Positions 1 through 6,119 of a stretch of DNA of 13,848 nt are shown one piece after another. The stretch is from NCBI GenBank assembly GCA_900554705.1, contig USIH01000041.1:1-13848 (forward strand), in the 5' to 3' direction. The notes under the pieces were generated by a model that did not search any database, was not told where the DNA came from, and worked only from the letters and a program-made list of their open reading frames with translations. Position 1 is the first letter of the stretch, and each line of letters begins with the position of its first letter. Origin of the DNA: an uncultured Eubacteriales bacterium. GTDB taxonomy: Bacteria; Bacillota; Clostridia; Oscillospirales; Oscillospiraceae. The position numbers and the translations under genes were made by a program.

Positions 1-113
1 TTGGGTGCGGGCGCTCGCAGCCGTCCCCCCTTACACAGGGGAGCCTTGGGTGCGGCGCTCGCAGCCGTCATTCTTTACACAGGGGAGCCAAGGTGCGGCG
101 CTGTCGCTGCCGC
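1..113. repeat. Tandem 44-45 bp intergenic repeat, two full copies plus a degenerate third
   Basis: Copy 1 (1-45) and copy 2 (46-89) are nearly identical: both begin TTGGGTGCGG, continue through GCTCGCAGCCGTC and end TTACACAGGGGAGCC. Copy 1 has one extra G and a run of C where copy 2 has ATTCT. A diverged partial third copy (90-113) keeps only the GGTGCGGCGCT part. The array reaches the window edge, so there may be more copies upstream. An open frame runs through it, but its low-complexity product is read differently in each unit, so I treat it as non-coding. Its function is unknown. The TTACACAGGGGAGCC end resembles short interspersed intergenic repeats I associate with Clostridia, from memory and not searched. 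Confidence 0.75.
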
Positions 114-205
114 ACTACGGCGCGCTTCATGGCGCGTGGCGCGCTTCCTTCTTCATTTTTCATTCGCGGCGGCGATAGCGCCGCGCAACGCGCCGCATTT
201 TTCTC

Positions 206-254
206 TTGACAAACGTAGACTATTGTGATAGTCTATAGACGACAGCAATAGTCT
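206..254 (+). promoter_or_regulatory. Promoter and operator-like palindrome cluster of the BlaI-type operon
   Basis: A perfect -35 box TTGACA lies at 206-211. The -10 is not clear; at 17 bp spacing it would be TAGTCT (229-234). Directly after the -35 is a perfect inverted repeat with 8-bp arms TAGACTAT (216-223) and ATAGTCTA (228-235) around TGTG. A second, overlapping 10-bp palindrome GTCTATAGAC occupies 231-240, and a further half-site ATAGTCT sits at 248-254. BlaI/MecI repressors bind dyads of this size in their own promoters, so this is most simply the autoregulatory operator of the gene at 348. That assignment is inference from position and symmetry; the half-site is not the classic staphylococcal TACA/TGTA. 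Confidence 0.65.
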
Positions 255-277
255 GCGGGCAAAGCCGAACGGCTGGA

Positions 278-300
278 GCCTGCGGTGGTCGATCGCAGGC
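278..300 (+). promoter_or_regulatory. Leader hairpin upstream of the BlaI-type gene
   Basis: GCCTGCG (278-284) pairs perfectly with CGCAGGC (294-300) around a 9-nt loop, within the transcribed leader between promoter and start codon. A smaller AGCCG/CGGCT inverted repeat (263-274) precedes it. There is no U-tract, so it is not a terminator as such. It may be an mRNA-stability element or a further dyad for a DNA-binding protein. The rest of 114-347 contains only GC-rich non-coding sequence, including the repeated nonamer GCGCGCTTC (120 and 141). Confidence 0.35.
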
Positions 301-347
301 CGTACCGATCGGCTGCAAATAACACCCATTGTCTGGAGGGAGGAACC

Positions 348-704
348 ATGGAACCAAAGCTGCATGACAGCGAACTGAAGCTCATGGAGCTGCTCTGGCG
401 CGACGCGCCCTGCACGGCGAAGGCGCTCAGCCTCCGCGCGGCCGAGGAGATCGGCTGGAACAAGAACACGACCTACACGGTCATCAAAAAGCTCGTCGAG
501 AAGGGCGTCATTTCCCGCACGGAGCCGGGCTTTGTCTGCACGCCGTGCATTACCCGCGCGCAGGCGCAGCACGCGGAGACGGAGAGCCTGCTCTCGCGCC
601 TTTTCCACGGCTCGCGCGCGGCGCTGTTCTCCTCGCTTCTGCGCGACGAAGCGCTTTCGCCCGAGGAGCTTGACGAGATCCGCGCCATGATTGAGGAGCG
701 CTGA
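348..704 (+). CDS. BlaI/MecI/CopY-family transcriptional repressor
   Basis: This 118-residue protein matches the length and pattern of the Penicillinase_R family. It has an N-terminal winged-helix DNA-binding region (about residues 5-75) with the family signature NKNTTYTVIKKLVEKG, followed by a helical dimerisation tail ending in DEIRAMIEER. Members repress their own operon as dimers and are inactivated by proteolysis triggered by a partner M56 metalloprotease. The ATG at 348 is chosen because GGAGGGAGG (335-343) sits just before it; an in-frame GTG at 285 lacks this and would add residues encoded by a hairpin. The partner M56 gene begins 4 bp after the stop, and a palindrome cluster that suits an autorepressor lies in the promoter. 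The real regulon (beta-lactam, copper or general wall stress) cannot be told from the sequence. Confidence 0.9.
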   Translation: MEPKLHDSELKLMELLWRDAPCTAKALSLRAAEEIGWNKNTTYTVIKKLVEKGVISRTEPGFVCTPCITRAQAQHAETESLLSRLFHGSRAALFSSLLRDEALSPEELDEIRAMIEER

Positions 705-707
705 GCG

Positions 708-1586
708 ATGTTCGTCTTTTACTGGCTGCTGAACATGAGCCTTTTGGGCGGCCTGATGGGTCTGCCGATCCTCCTGCTGCGCAGGCTGCGGCGGATGCCG
801 CGCTTCGTTTCGCTCTGGCTCATCCCCTTCCTGCGGCTCTGGCTTCCCTACGGCCTGCGCTGGAAATACAGCCTGATGACGCTCTTCGACGGGCTTTTGC
901 GCTTCGTGCCGGCGCACGGGACGGCGAAGCATGTGACGGCGGTCAACGCGTTTCAGCTGGCGCAGGACTACGCGCCGCTGTCCTTTGCGAACACCCGCGT
1001 GGAGAACGTGCTGCGGGCGGCGAGCGTGGTCTGGCTGCTCGTCGCGGCGGCGCTGCTGCTGACACTGCTGTTTCTGTATATCATCACGGCGCGGGAGCTG
1101 CGCGGCGCGCCGATGTTTTCCGACCGCGTCACCGCGCCGATGGTCTTCGGCATCCTGCGGCCGCGCGTGCTCCTGCCGCTGCGTCTGCGGGAGGAGGACA
1201 ACACCTATATTTTGCTGCACGAGCAGGCGCACATTCGCTATCGCGACAATCTCTGGCGGCTGCTTGGGCTTGTGACCTGCTGCGTGCACTGGTTTAACCC
1301 TTTGTGCTGGCTCTTCCTTCGGGCGTTCTTCGAGGACATCGAGCTGCGCTGCGACGAGGCGGCGCTGCGCGCCTGCGGCACGGAGCGACGGCGCGACTAT
1401 GCCCGCGCGCTCCTGCGGGAGCAGGAGCAACGGAGCGTGTTTTCCGCCGCATTCGGCGGGGCGAAGCTGCGCGTGCGCGTCGCGCACATCCTGCAATACC
1501 GAAAGCTGTCCCTGTTTTCCACCCTTGCGCTGCTGCTGTTCTTCGCGCTGTGCGCGGCGGCGCTGCTGACGAATGGAGGTACTTGA
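708..1586 (+). CDS. M56-family (BlaR1/MecR1-type) membrane metalloprotease, short form without sensor domain
   Basis: A 292-residue polytopic membrane protein. The zinc-protease motif HEQAH is at residues 171-175, and the downstream IELRCDEAAL segment supplies the likely third ligand, E212. Hydrophobic segments lie at about 3-25, 34-50, 104-127 and 268-289, the usual four-helix M56 arrangement with the catalytic loop in the cytoplasm. Full-length BlaR1/MecR1 proteins are about 585 residues, with an extracellular penicillin-binding domain after the last helix; this one stops about three residues beyond it, so it cannot bind beta-lactam in that way. The family cleaves BlaI-type repressors, and the preceding gene encodes one. 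Its stop overlaps the next start by one base, implying translational coupling with the lipoprotein. The gene looks intact, a natural short form and not a truncation by mutation. Confidence 0.88.
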   Translation: MFVFYWLLNMSLLGGLMGLPILLLRRLRRMPRFVSLWLIPFLRLWLPYGLRWKYSLMTLFDGLLRFVPAHGTAKHVTAVNAFQLAQDYAPLSFANTRVENVLRAASVVWLLVAAALLLTLLFLYIITARELRGAPMFSDRVTAPMVFGILRPRVLLPLRLREEDNTYILLHEQAHIRYRDNLWRLLGLVTCCVHWFNPLCWLFLRAFFEDIELRCDEAALRACGTERRRDYARALLREQEQRSVFSAAFGGAKLRVRVAHILQYRKLSLFSTLALLLFFALCAAALLTNGGT

Positions 1587-2914
1587 TGAAACGAATTGTG
1601 CTGATCCTGCTGCCGCTCCTGCTCCTGCTTGGCGGCTGCAAAAAACAAGCGGCGGTCGAAACGACCGCGCCGAAGGCGGTATCGTCCGAACCGGCGCAGG
1701 CGACCCTTCCCGAGGCGACGCTGCCGCCTGCCGTCGAGCTGACGCCGGAGATCGTCGCGCAGCGGGGCGGTTATGTCGCGGGGACGGACTACGGCAGGGC
1801 GAACTGGGACGCCTTCCGCCGCGCGGCGGAGGGCGGGAAGGACGCCTTTTTGGAGATCGTTACCCTCGGCGAGGACGGGGCGCTCTATCCGCGCAGTCTG
1901 TCGCACACGAAAGACGGCTACGTCTGCCTCGATCCGGAGCTGCCGGACGAGCGGCGCACATGGCGCTACCTGCGCCGCCTGTACGGTCTTGTCGGCGGCA
2001 CGGAGAAAAAGCTCATGGTCTCCTATGTGCTGACGGACAGCCTCTCGCTGGACTTTGACACCTATTATAACAGCATTATTTCAAGCGACCTGAACGACAA
2101 GGCGCCCGCCTACGCCCTGCTCAGCTCGGAGATGCGCACGCTGCCGCTGCCCGCGCTCACACCCACCTACAGCGAGACCACCGCGCTCTCCTTCCGCGCC
2201 GCACGGGCGGAGACACCGGAGGCCTACGTGCAGAGGTTGCAGGACGAGGGCTTCACCCTGTTGGAAAGCGCACACTATAAAAATGACAACTACCGCTGCG
2301 ATACATACGTTTTGCGGCACGACGACCTGCTTGTCCGCGTGGAGGGCAGCACATACTTCACGGTGCGCGTCACGCTCGACGCGCCGACGCTGCAAGACGG
2401 CGCGCTCGGCGCGCAGGAGGTCGAGGCGCTCTGCGCAAAGGCGCAGATCACGCCGCTGCTGCTGACGGAGCTTACGCCCGACGCGCTGTTCCCGCGCACC
2501 GGCGCGCAGCTCTTCTGTGCGGTCTGCCGCGAAACCGGCGAGGAGGGCGACGCCCTGCGGCGGGTCTACCTGCTGTGCGGGGAGAACGGCGTCCTGCCGC
2601 TCGAAGGGCTGCTGCTGCCCGAGGAGGTGCAGCCCGTCTGCGGCAATCTGGACGGCGACGGCGCGGACGAGATCGTGGTGTGGAGCTACGGCCCGACCTC
2701 CGGCCTCTTTACCGTCCGCCTGAGCGTCTATCGGATGCGCGGCGGTGTGCCCGAGGCGGTGACTGACGGCGTTTTTGTGGTAAACTATGCCCAGCGCTTC
2801 GCGCTGTGCGCCGAGCCGGACGGCGCGTTCCTGCGGCTGGACGACGAGCTGCTTCCCGTCAAGTTACAGGACGGAACACTGACAATGCCGCCGGTGCTGG
2901 AGCCTTGGGGTTGA
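1586..2914 (+). CDS. Secreted lipoprotein with C-terminal FG-GAP/VCBS-like loop, third gene of the BlaI-M56 operon
   Basis: A 442-residue lipoprotein: basic start MKRI, a hydrophobic stretch, then lipobox LLGGC with acylated Cys18. A short Thr/Ala/Pro-rich linker (about 20-50) leads into a globular domain I do not recognise with certainty. Near the C-terminus GNLDGDGADEIVV (from residue 353) is a calcium-loop-like motif typical of FG-GAP/VCBS repeats, but only one copy is present. The ATG at 1586 is preceded by GGAGG (1575-1579) and overlaps the M56 stop as TGATG, so the two genes are coupled. Because the M56 protein lacks its own outside sensor, this lipoprotein could supply that function or be the regulated output; both are inference. 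No terminator hairpin follows: the next promoter begins inside its stop codon. Confidence 0.8.
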   Translation: MKRIVLILLPLLLLLGGCKKQAAVETTAPKAVSSEPAQATLPEATLPPAVELTPEIVAQRGGYVAGTDYGRANWDAFRRAAEGGKDAFLEIVTLGEDGALYPRSLSHTKDGYVCLDPELPDERRTWRYLRRLYGLVGGTEKKLMVSYVLTDSLSLDFDTYYNSIISSDLNDKAPAYALLSSEMRTLPLPALTPTYSETTALSFRAARAETPEAYVQRLQDEGFTLLESAHYKNDNYRCDTYVLRHDDLLVRVEGSTYFTVRVTLDAPTLQDGALGAQEVEALCAKAQITPLLLTELTPDALFPRTGAQLFCAVCRETGEEGDALRRVYLLCGENGVLPLEGLLLPEEVQPVCGNLDGDGADEIVVWSYGPTSGLFTVRLSVYRMRGGVPEAVTDGVFVVNYAQRFALCAEPDGAFLRLDDELLPVKLQDGTLTMPPVLEPWG

Positions 2915-2939
2915 CAAGCGCGAAAAAAGCGGGTAGTAT
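2911..2939 (+). promoter_or_regulatory. SigA-type promoter of the His-rich/CooT gene pair
   Basis: TTGACA (2911-2916) is a consensus -35 box, followed by exactly 17 bp and TAGTAT (2934-2939) as -10 (4 of 6 matches). The -35 box overlaps the TGA stop of the preceding lipoprotein gene (2912-2914), so the nickel pair starts its own transcript with no spare intergenic DNA. Read-through from the upstream operon also appears possible because no terminator separates them. Confidence 0.8.
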
Positions 2940-2970
2940 AAGAAAAAACCGCAAAAGGAGCGAATGCAAC

Positions 2971-3273
2971 ATGAGACCGATCCTGTTTCACCACGAGGGA
3001 GAAGACCATCTCCACGAGCATACCCACGCGCATGACCACGCGCAGCACGACTGCGCCGCCTGCACCAGCCACTGCGACCCGATGCAGGAGACCGCCGCGC
3101 TGATGGACTATATGGTCAAGCACAACACCGCGCACGCAAACGAGCTTGCCGCGCTTGCAAAGAAGGTCGACGAATTGGGCAACCACGCCGCCGCCGAGCA
3201 GATCCGCGCCGCCGTTTCCGAGTTTGAGAAGGGCAACCTCCGGCTCGCTGCGGTGCTCGCCAGCCTGCGATAA
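2971..3273 (+). CDS. Small histidine-rich metal-binding protein, putative nickel chaperone or store
   Basis: A 100-residue protein in two parts. Residues 6-35 hold ten histidines (7, 8, 13, 15, 17, 19, 21, 23, 26, 34) and three cysteines (28, 31, 35), an obvious metal-binding tail. Residues 38-100 are predicted helical, ending in an amphipathic helix. There is no signal peptide, so it should be cytoplasmic. A good RBS, AAAGGAG (2954-2960), precedes the ATG. The gene directly precedes a CooT-family gene, which points to nickel handling. His-rich nickel proteins such as HypB tails or CooJ do similar work, but I cannot show homology to them. Similar proteins are sometimes annotated as cobalt transporters, which the sequence does not support since it has no membrane segment. 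Confidence 0.75.
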   Translation: MRPILFHHEGEDHLHEHTHAHDHAQHDCAACTSHCDPMQETAALMDYMVKHNTAHANELAALAKKVDELGNHAAAEQIRAAVSEFEKGNLRLAAVLASLR

Positions 3274-3285
3274 GGGGGAAGCGCT

Positions 3286-3480
3286 ATGTGTCTTTCTACC
3301 GTTTACCGCGATCAGGTCAAGCCGGAGAACGTCGTGCTGGGCAATGTGATGAAGATCGAGTGCGACGGGGACATGGTGCTGCTGACCGACCTGATGGATC
3401 GTCAGGTCGCCGTCCACGGCTCGCTCGTGATGGCGAATCTTGTCGAGGGCTATGCCGTCGTCCGCGAAGCGAAGGAATAA
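3286..3480 (+). CDS. cooT: CooT-family nickel-binding protein
   Basis: The 64-residue product begins MCLSTVY and continues with the compact beta-rich pattern of the CooT family (GNVMKIECDGDMVLLTDL, then a VHGSLVMANLVEGY segment). In Rhodospirillum rubrum CooT is a small dimeric Ni(II) protein that helps mature the nickel CO dehydrogenase, and Cys2 is implicated in metal binding; Cys2 is present here. An RBS, GGGGGA (3275-3280), lies 5 bp before the ATG and 12 bp separate it from the His-rich gene, so the two are an operon. A strong terminator follows at once. CO dehydrogenase genes are not in this window, so the client enzyme is unknown: it could be CODH/ACS, hydrogenase or another nickel enzyme. 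The older family description as a predicted RNA-binding protein remains a formal alternative. Confidence 0.85.
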   Translation: MCLSTVYRDQVKPENVVLGNVMKIECDGDMVLLTDLMDRQVAVHGSLVMANLVEGYAVVREAKE

Positions 3481-3503
3481 GCCGCTTATCGTCACTGTGC
3501 ACA

Positions 3504-3543
3504 AAAACGCGCCGGATTTTTCTCCGGCGCGTTTTCCTTTTTC
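3504..3543 (+). terminator. Rho-independent terminator after cooT
   Basis: AAAACGCGCCGGA (3504-3516) pairs with TCCGGCGCGTTTT (3523-3535) around a 6-nt T-rich loop, and T-rich sequence continues to 3543. The A-rich left flank makes it potentially usable in both directions. Confidence 0.92.
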
Positions 3544-3575
3544 ATACTTTCTTAACAGACTTCGACGCCGCAGTA

Positions 3576-3584
3576 TGGTATAAT
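3576..3584 (+). promoter_or_regulatory. Extended -10 promoter for the CBS-protein/RluA operon
   Basis: TGGTATAAT gives a perfect -10 (TATAAT, 3579-3584) with the extended TGn element (3576-3578). No good -35 lies at 17 bp (CAGACT, 3556-3561); TTAACA at 3552-3557 is too far at 21 bp. The extended -10 may therefore carry the promoter. It sits directly downstream of the cooT terminator. Confidence 0.75.
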
Positions 3585-3646
3585 GAAGGCGTAAACAAGG
3601 CGGGGCGCGTCCCCGATCACCGATTGCTTTAGAAGGAAGGATCCTC

Positions 3647-4063
3647 TTGAACTTGCTCTTTTTCCTCACCCCGAAGGCAAACTGCTCCTATCTCTACGAC
3701 GATTTCACGCTGCGGCAGGCGCTCGAGACCATGGAAAACGCAGGCTACACCGCACTGCCCATCATCCGCCGCGACGGCGCTTACTGCGGCGCGCTGACGG
3801 AGGGCGATCTGCTCTGGGCGGTCAAGAACCTGTGCTGTATGTCCATGCGCGATCTGGAAAACCACAACATCATGACCATCGCGCACCACAAGGATAACGT
3901 CCCCGTTTCCGTCACCACCGACATGAGTGAGCTGCTGCGCAAGGCAAGCGACCAGAATTTTGTCCCCGTGATCGACGATAAGGGCGACTTCATCGGCATC
4001 GTCACGCGGCGTGCCATCATGCGCTACTGGCTCGAGCAGTGCCGTGCGCTACAGGCCGTGTGA
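3647..4063 (+). CDS. Tandem CBS-domain protein, DarB/CbpB-like putative nucleotide (c-di-AMP) sensor
   Basis: A 138-residue cytoplasmic protein made almost wholly of two CBS motifs (about residues 7-65 and 80-132), the second ending FVPVIDDKGDFIGIVTRR, a classic ligand-pocket strand-turn-strand. CBS pairs bind adenine nucleotides. Stand-alone pairs of this size in Bacillota include B. subtilis DarB (YkuL) and Listeria CbpB, which bind c-di-AMP and regulate (p)ppGpp and pyruvate metabolism. Assignment to that group is by length and layout and is inference. The start is TTG at 3647, supported by AGAAGGAAGG (3631-3640) 6 bp upstream; the next in-frame ATG (residue 29) would destroy the first domain. 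The gene ends TGATG, overlapping the pseudouridine synthase start by one base. Confidence 0.82.
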   Translation: MNLLFFLTPKANCSYLYDDFTLRQALETMENAGYTALPIIRRDGAYCGALTEGDLLWAVKNLCCMSMRDLENHNIMTIAHHKDNVPVSVTTDMSELLRKASDQNFVPVIDDKGDFIGIVTRRAIMRYWLEQCRALQAV

Positions 4064-4923
4064 TGGAGCTGCGCTGCATCGCTCAAAGAGAAGGCAAGCT
4101 CCTGTCGTTTCTGCGGCGGGAGCTTGCGCTCTCCTCCACACTGACCAAGCGGCTGAAGTACCAAAACGCTTACACGGTCAACGGCGCGCACGTCTTTACC
4201 GACCACACGGTGCGCGTCGGCGACGAGATCCGCGTCCGGCTGGAGGAGCCGACGCCGGTCTACCCGCCGGAGGACGCGCCGCTTTCGATCCTCTATGAGG
4301 ACGAGGCTCTCATCGCCGTGGACAAGCCTGCGGGCATGATGGTGCACCCCTCCTCCGCACGCAACACCGGAACGCTGGCCAACCGTCTGACGGCATATTA
4401 CCAAAAGACGGGGCAGGCGTGCGCCGTGCATCCGGTCTCGCGGCTCGACCGCGACACCTTCGGCGTCGTCCTGCTCGCCAAAAACGCGCACATCCACGCC
4501 CTGCTCTGCGCCGCCGCCAAGGACGGCGCGCTGCAAAAGGGCTACCACGCGCTGACCTTCGGCGCGCCGGAGGCGGACGAGGGGGTCTGGGACGCGCCGA
4601 TCGCGCGCGCCTGCCCGCCGAGCCTTCTGCGCTGCGTGCGGCCGGACGGCAAGCCGTCGCGCACGCACTATGCCGTCCTGCGCCGCTTCGCGGACGGGCT
4701 TTCCCTGCTGCGTCTGCAGCCTCTGACGGGGCGGACGCATCAGCTCCGGCTGCACTGCGCCCATTTCGGCTGCCCCATCGTCGGCGACCCGCAGTACGGC
4801 GACGCGCCGTCCTTCGGACTGACCGCCCAGCAGCTGTGCGCCAAAACGCTGTCGCTGCCCCACCCGCTGACGGGCGCGCCGCTGGTTCTGCGCTCCGCGC
4901 AGGAGGTTTGGCTGCCGGAGTGA
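4063..4923 (+). CDS. RluA-family pseudouridine synthase
   Basis: A 286-residue enzyme that isomerises uridine to pseudouridine in rRNA or tRNA. An S4 RNA-binding-type region covers about residues 10-60. The catalytic core starts at about 78 (ILYEDEALIAVDKPAGMMVHP), and the active-site motif RLDRDTFG is at 127-134 with catalytic Asp129. LTGRTHQLRLHCAHFGCPIVGDPQYG-type motif III follows near residue 226. The common form of the active-site motif is RLDRDTSG, so Phe133 is a variation next to the catalytic loop. The ATG at 4063 overlaps the CBS gene stop and has only a weak AGG Shine-Dalgarno (4053-4055), so translation probably depends on coupling; an in-frame GTG at 4039 is the alternative start. 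Which RluA/C/D-type target it modifies cannot be told. Confidence 0.93.
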   Translation: MELRCIAQREGKLLSFLRRELALSSTLTKRLKYQNAYTVNGAHVFTDHTVRVGDEIRVRLEEPTPVYPPEDAPLSILYEDEALIAVDKPAGMMVHPSSARNTGTLANRLTAYYQKTGQACAVHPVSRLDRDTFGVVLLAKNAHIHALLCAAAKDGALQKGYHALTFGAPEADEGVWDAPIARACPPSLLRCVRPDGKPSRTHYAVLRRFADGLSLLRLQPLTGRTHQLRLHCAHFGCPIVGDPQYGDAPSFGLTAQQLCAKTLSLPHPLTGAPLVLRSAQEVWLPE

Positions 4924-4931
4924 AATTTTAC

Positions 4932-4960
4932 TTGTTTTTCGTTGAAAGCGGTTGTATAAT
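4932..4960 (+). promoter_or_regulatory. pta promoter
   Basis: TTGTTT (4932-4937) as -35, 17 bp, and a perfect -10 TATAAT (4955-4960). It starts only 9 bp after the pseudouridine synthase stop, with no terminator between, so pta may also receive read-through. Confidence 0.82.
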
Positions 4961-5002
4961 GAGAAAAAATGGCACAGCGCCGTTTTACTGGGAGGTAATA
5001 TC

Positions 5003-5998
5003 ATGTTTGATCGCTTGATCGAAAAGCTGAAAACCGCACCGAAAAAGATCGTATTTACCGAGGGCAGCGACGAGCGCATCCTCTCGGCGACGGATCGCCT
5101 GAAAAAGGAAGGCTTCCTCACGCCGATCCTGATCGGAAACCCCGACGAGGTCAAGTCCGCCGCTGCGGCGGGCGGTTTTGACATCGAGGGCATTGAGATC
5201 TTAGACCCCGCCGCCTACGCCGGTATGGACGAAATGGTGGAAAAAATGGTCGCCCTGCGCAAGGGCAAGATGACGCCGGAGCAGTGCCGCGAGGCGCTCT
5301 CGCACGGCAACTATTTCGGCACGATGCTCGTCAAAATGGGGCTTGCCGACGCGCTGCTCGGCGGCGCGACCTCCACCGCCGATACCGTCCGTCCCGCGCT
5401 CCAGCTGGTGAAGACCAAGCCCGGCGCGCACCTCGTCTCTTCCTGCTTCATTCTGGTGCGCGGCGAGGAAAAGATCGCCATGGGCGACTGCGCCATCAAC
5501 ATTTCCTATGAAGATACGCTCGACAAGGAAGGAAACGTCGTCGTTTCCGCCGCCGATAAGCTCGCGGAGGTCGCCGTTGAGCTTGCCCGCTGCGCGCAGA
5601 TGTTCGGCATCGACCCGCGTGTTGCTCTGCTGAGCTTCTCCACCAACGGCAGCGGCAAGGGCGGCACGGTGGCACTGTCGCAGGCAGCCACGCAGAAGGC
5701 AAAGGCGCTTGCGCCGGAGCTTGCCATTGACGGTGAAATGCAGTTTGACGCGGCGGTCTCCCCCGTCGTCGGTCAGCTCAAGTTCCCCGGCAGCAAGGTG
5801 GCCGGCCACGCCAATACATTCGTCTTCCCCTGCATCGAAGCGGGCAACATCGGCTATAAGATCGCGCAGCGTCTGGGCGGCTACGAAGCCTACGGCCCGA
5901 TCCTGCTGGGTCTGAACGCGCCGATCAACGACCTCTCGCGCGGCTGCAACGCCGAAGAGGTCTACAAAATGGCGATCATCACCGCCGCACAGGCCTAA
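5003..5998 (+). CDS. pta: Phosphate acetyltransferase
   Basis: A 331-residue single-domain Pta (EC 2.3.1.8), the usual length of the short bacterial and archaeal form. It converts acetyl-CoA and phosphate to acetyl-phosphate and CoA, the step before acetate kinase in energy-yielding acetate formation. Recognisable family segments are FTEGSDERIL (18-27), LLGGATSTADTVRPAL, LKFPGSKVAGHANTFVFP and the C-terminal APINDLSRGC. The start at 5003 follows GGGAGGT (4990-4996); an upstream in-frame TTG at 4952 falls inside the -10 box and is excluded. ackA is not adjacent in this window. A phosphate butyryltransferase is the closest alternative, but the conserved C-terminal block favours Pta. Confidence 0.94.
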   Translation: MFDRLIEKLKTAPKKIVFTEGSDERILSATDRLKKEGFLTPILIGNPDEVKSAAAAGGFDIEGIEILDPAAYAGMDEMVEKMVALRKGKMTPEQCREALSHGNYFGTMLVKMGLADALLGGATSTADTVRPALQLVKTKPGAHLVSSCFILVRGEEKIAMGDCAINISYEDTLDKEGNVVVSAADKLAEVAVELARCAQMFGIDPRVALLSFSTNGSGKGGTVALSQAATQKAKALAPELAIDGEMQFDAAVSPVVGQLKFPGSKVAGHANTFVFPCIEAGNIGYKIAQRLGGYEAYGPILLGLNAPINDLSRGCNAEEVYKMAIITAAQA

Positions 5999-6009
5999 AG
6001 CCTCCGGCA

Positions 6010-6056
6010 CAGCAGCGCGGCAAGGGAAATCTTCCCTTGCCGCGCTGTTGCTTATT
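6010..6056 (+). terminator. Terminator after pta
   Basis: A long hairpin: the segment 6010-6028 pairs with 6032-6050 around a 3-nt loop, core CAGCGCGGCAAGGGAA, with one G-T wobble. The T-rich tail TTGCTTATT (6048-6056) is imperfect, so it may leak and rely on the two stem-loops that follow. Confidence 0.85.
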
Positions 6057-6082
6057 AAAGAAATCGCTAAACCCCAAAACTT

Positions 6083-6105
6083 TCCCCCGTCAGGGGGACT
6101 TTTTT
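6083..6105 (+). terminator. Small second stem-loop with T-tract
   Basis: TCCCCC (6083-6088) pairs with GGGGGA (6093-6098) around GTCA, followed by CTTTTTT (6099-6105). The stem is short but GC-only and the T-run is good, so it reads as a backup terminator for the plus strand. Confidence 0.6.
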
Positions 6106-6119
6106 CCATTTGCATGGCG

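Noticed and set aside
1..113. CRISPR array
   Set aside because: The units are adjacent copies of one another with no variable spacers, and no cas genes are present.
1..228. Open frame through the repeat array
   Set aside because: It consists of the tandem repeat and GC-rich spacer, begins at the window edge, has no RBS and gives a low-complexity product.
153..1496. Minus-strand open frame opposite the BlaI and M56 genes
   Set aside because: It has biased Arg/Gln/His-rich composition, no domain, and crosses a strong plus-strand promoter.
708..1586. Full BlaR1 beta-lactam receptor
   Set aside because: The protein ends right after its fourth membrane helix; no penicillin-binding domain or SxxK motif is encoded here or in the next gene.
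2971..3273. Cobalt transporter annotation for the His-rich gene
   Set aside because: The protein has no membrane segment or signal peptide; a soluble metal-binding protein fits better.
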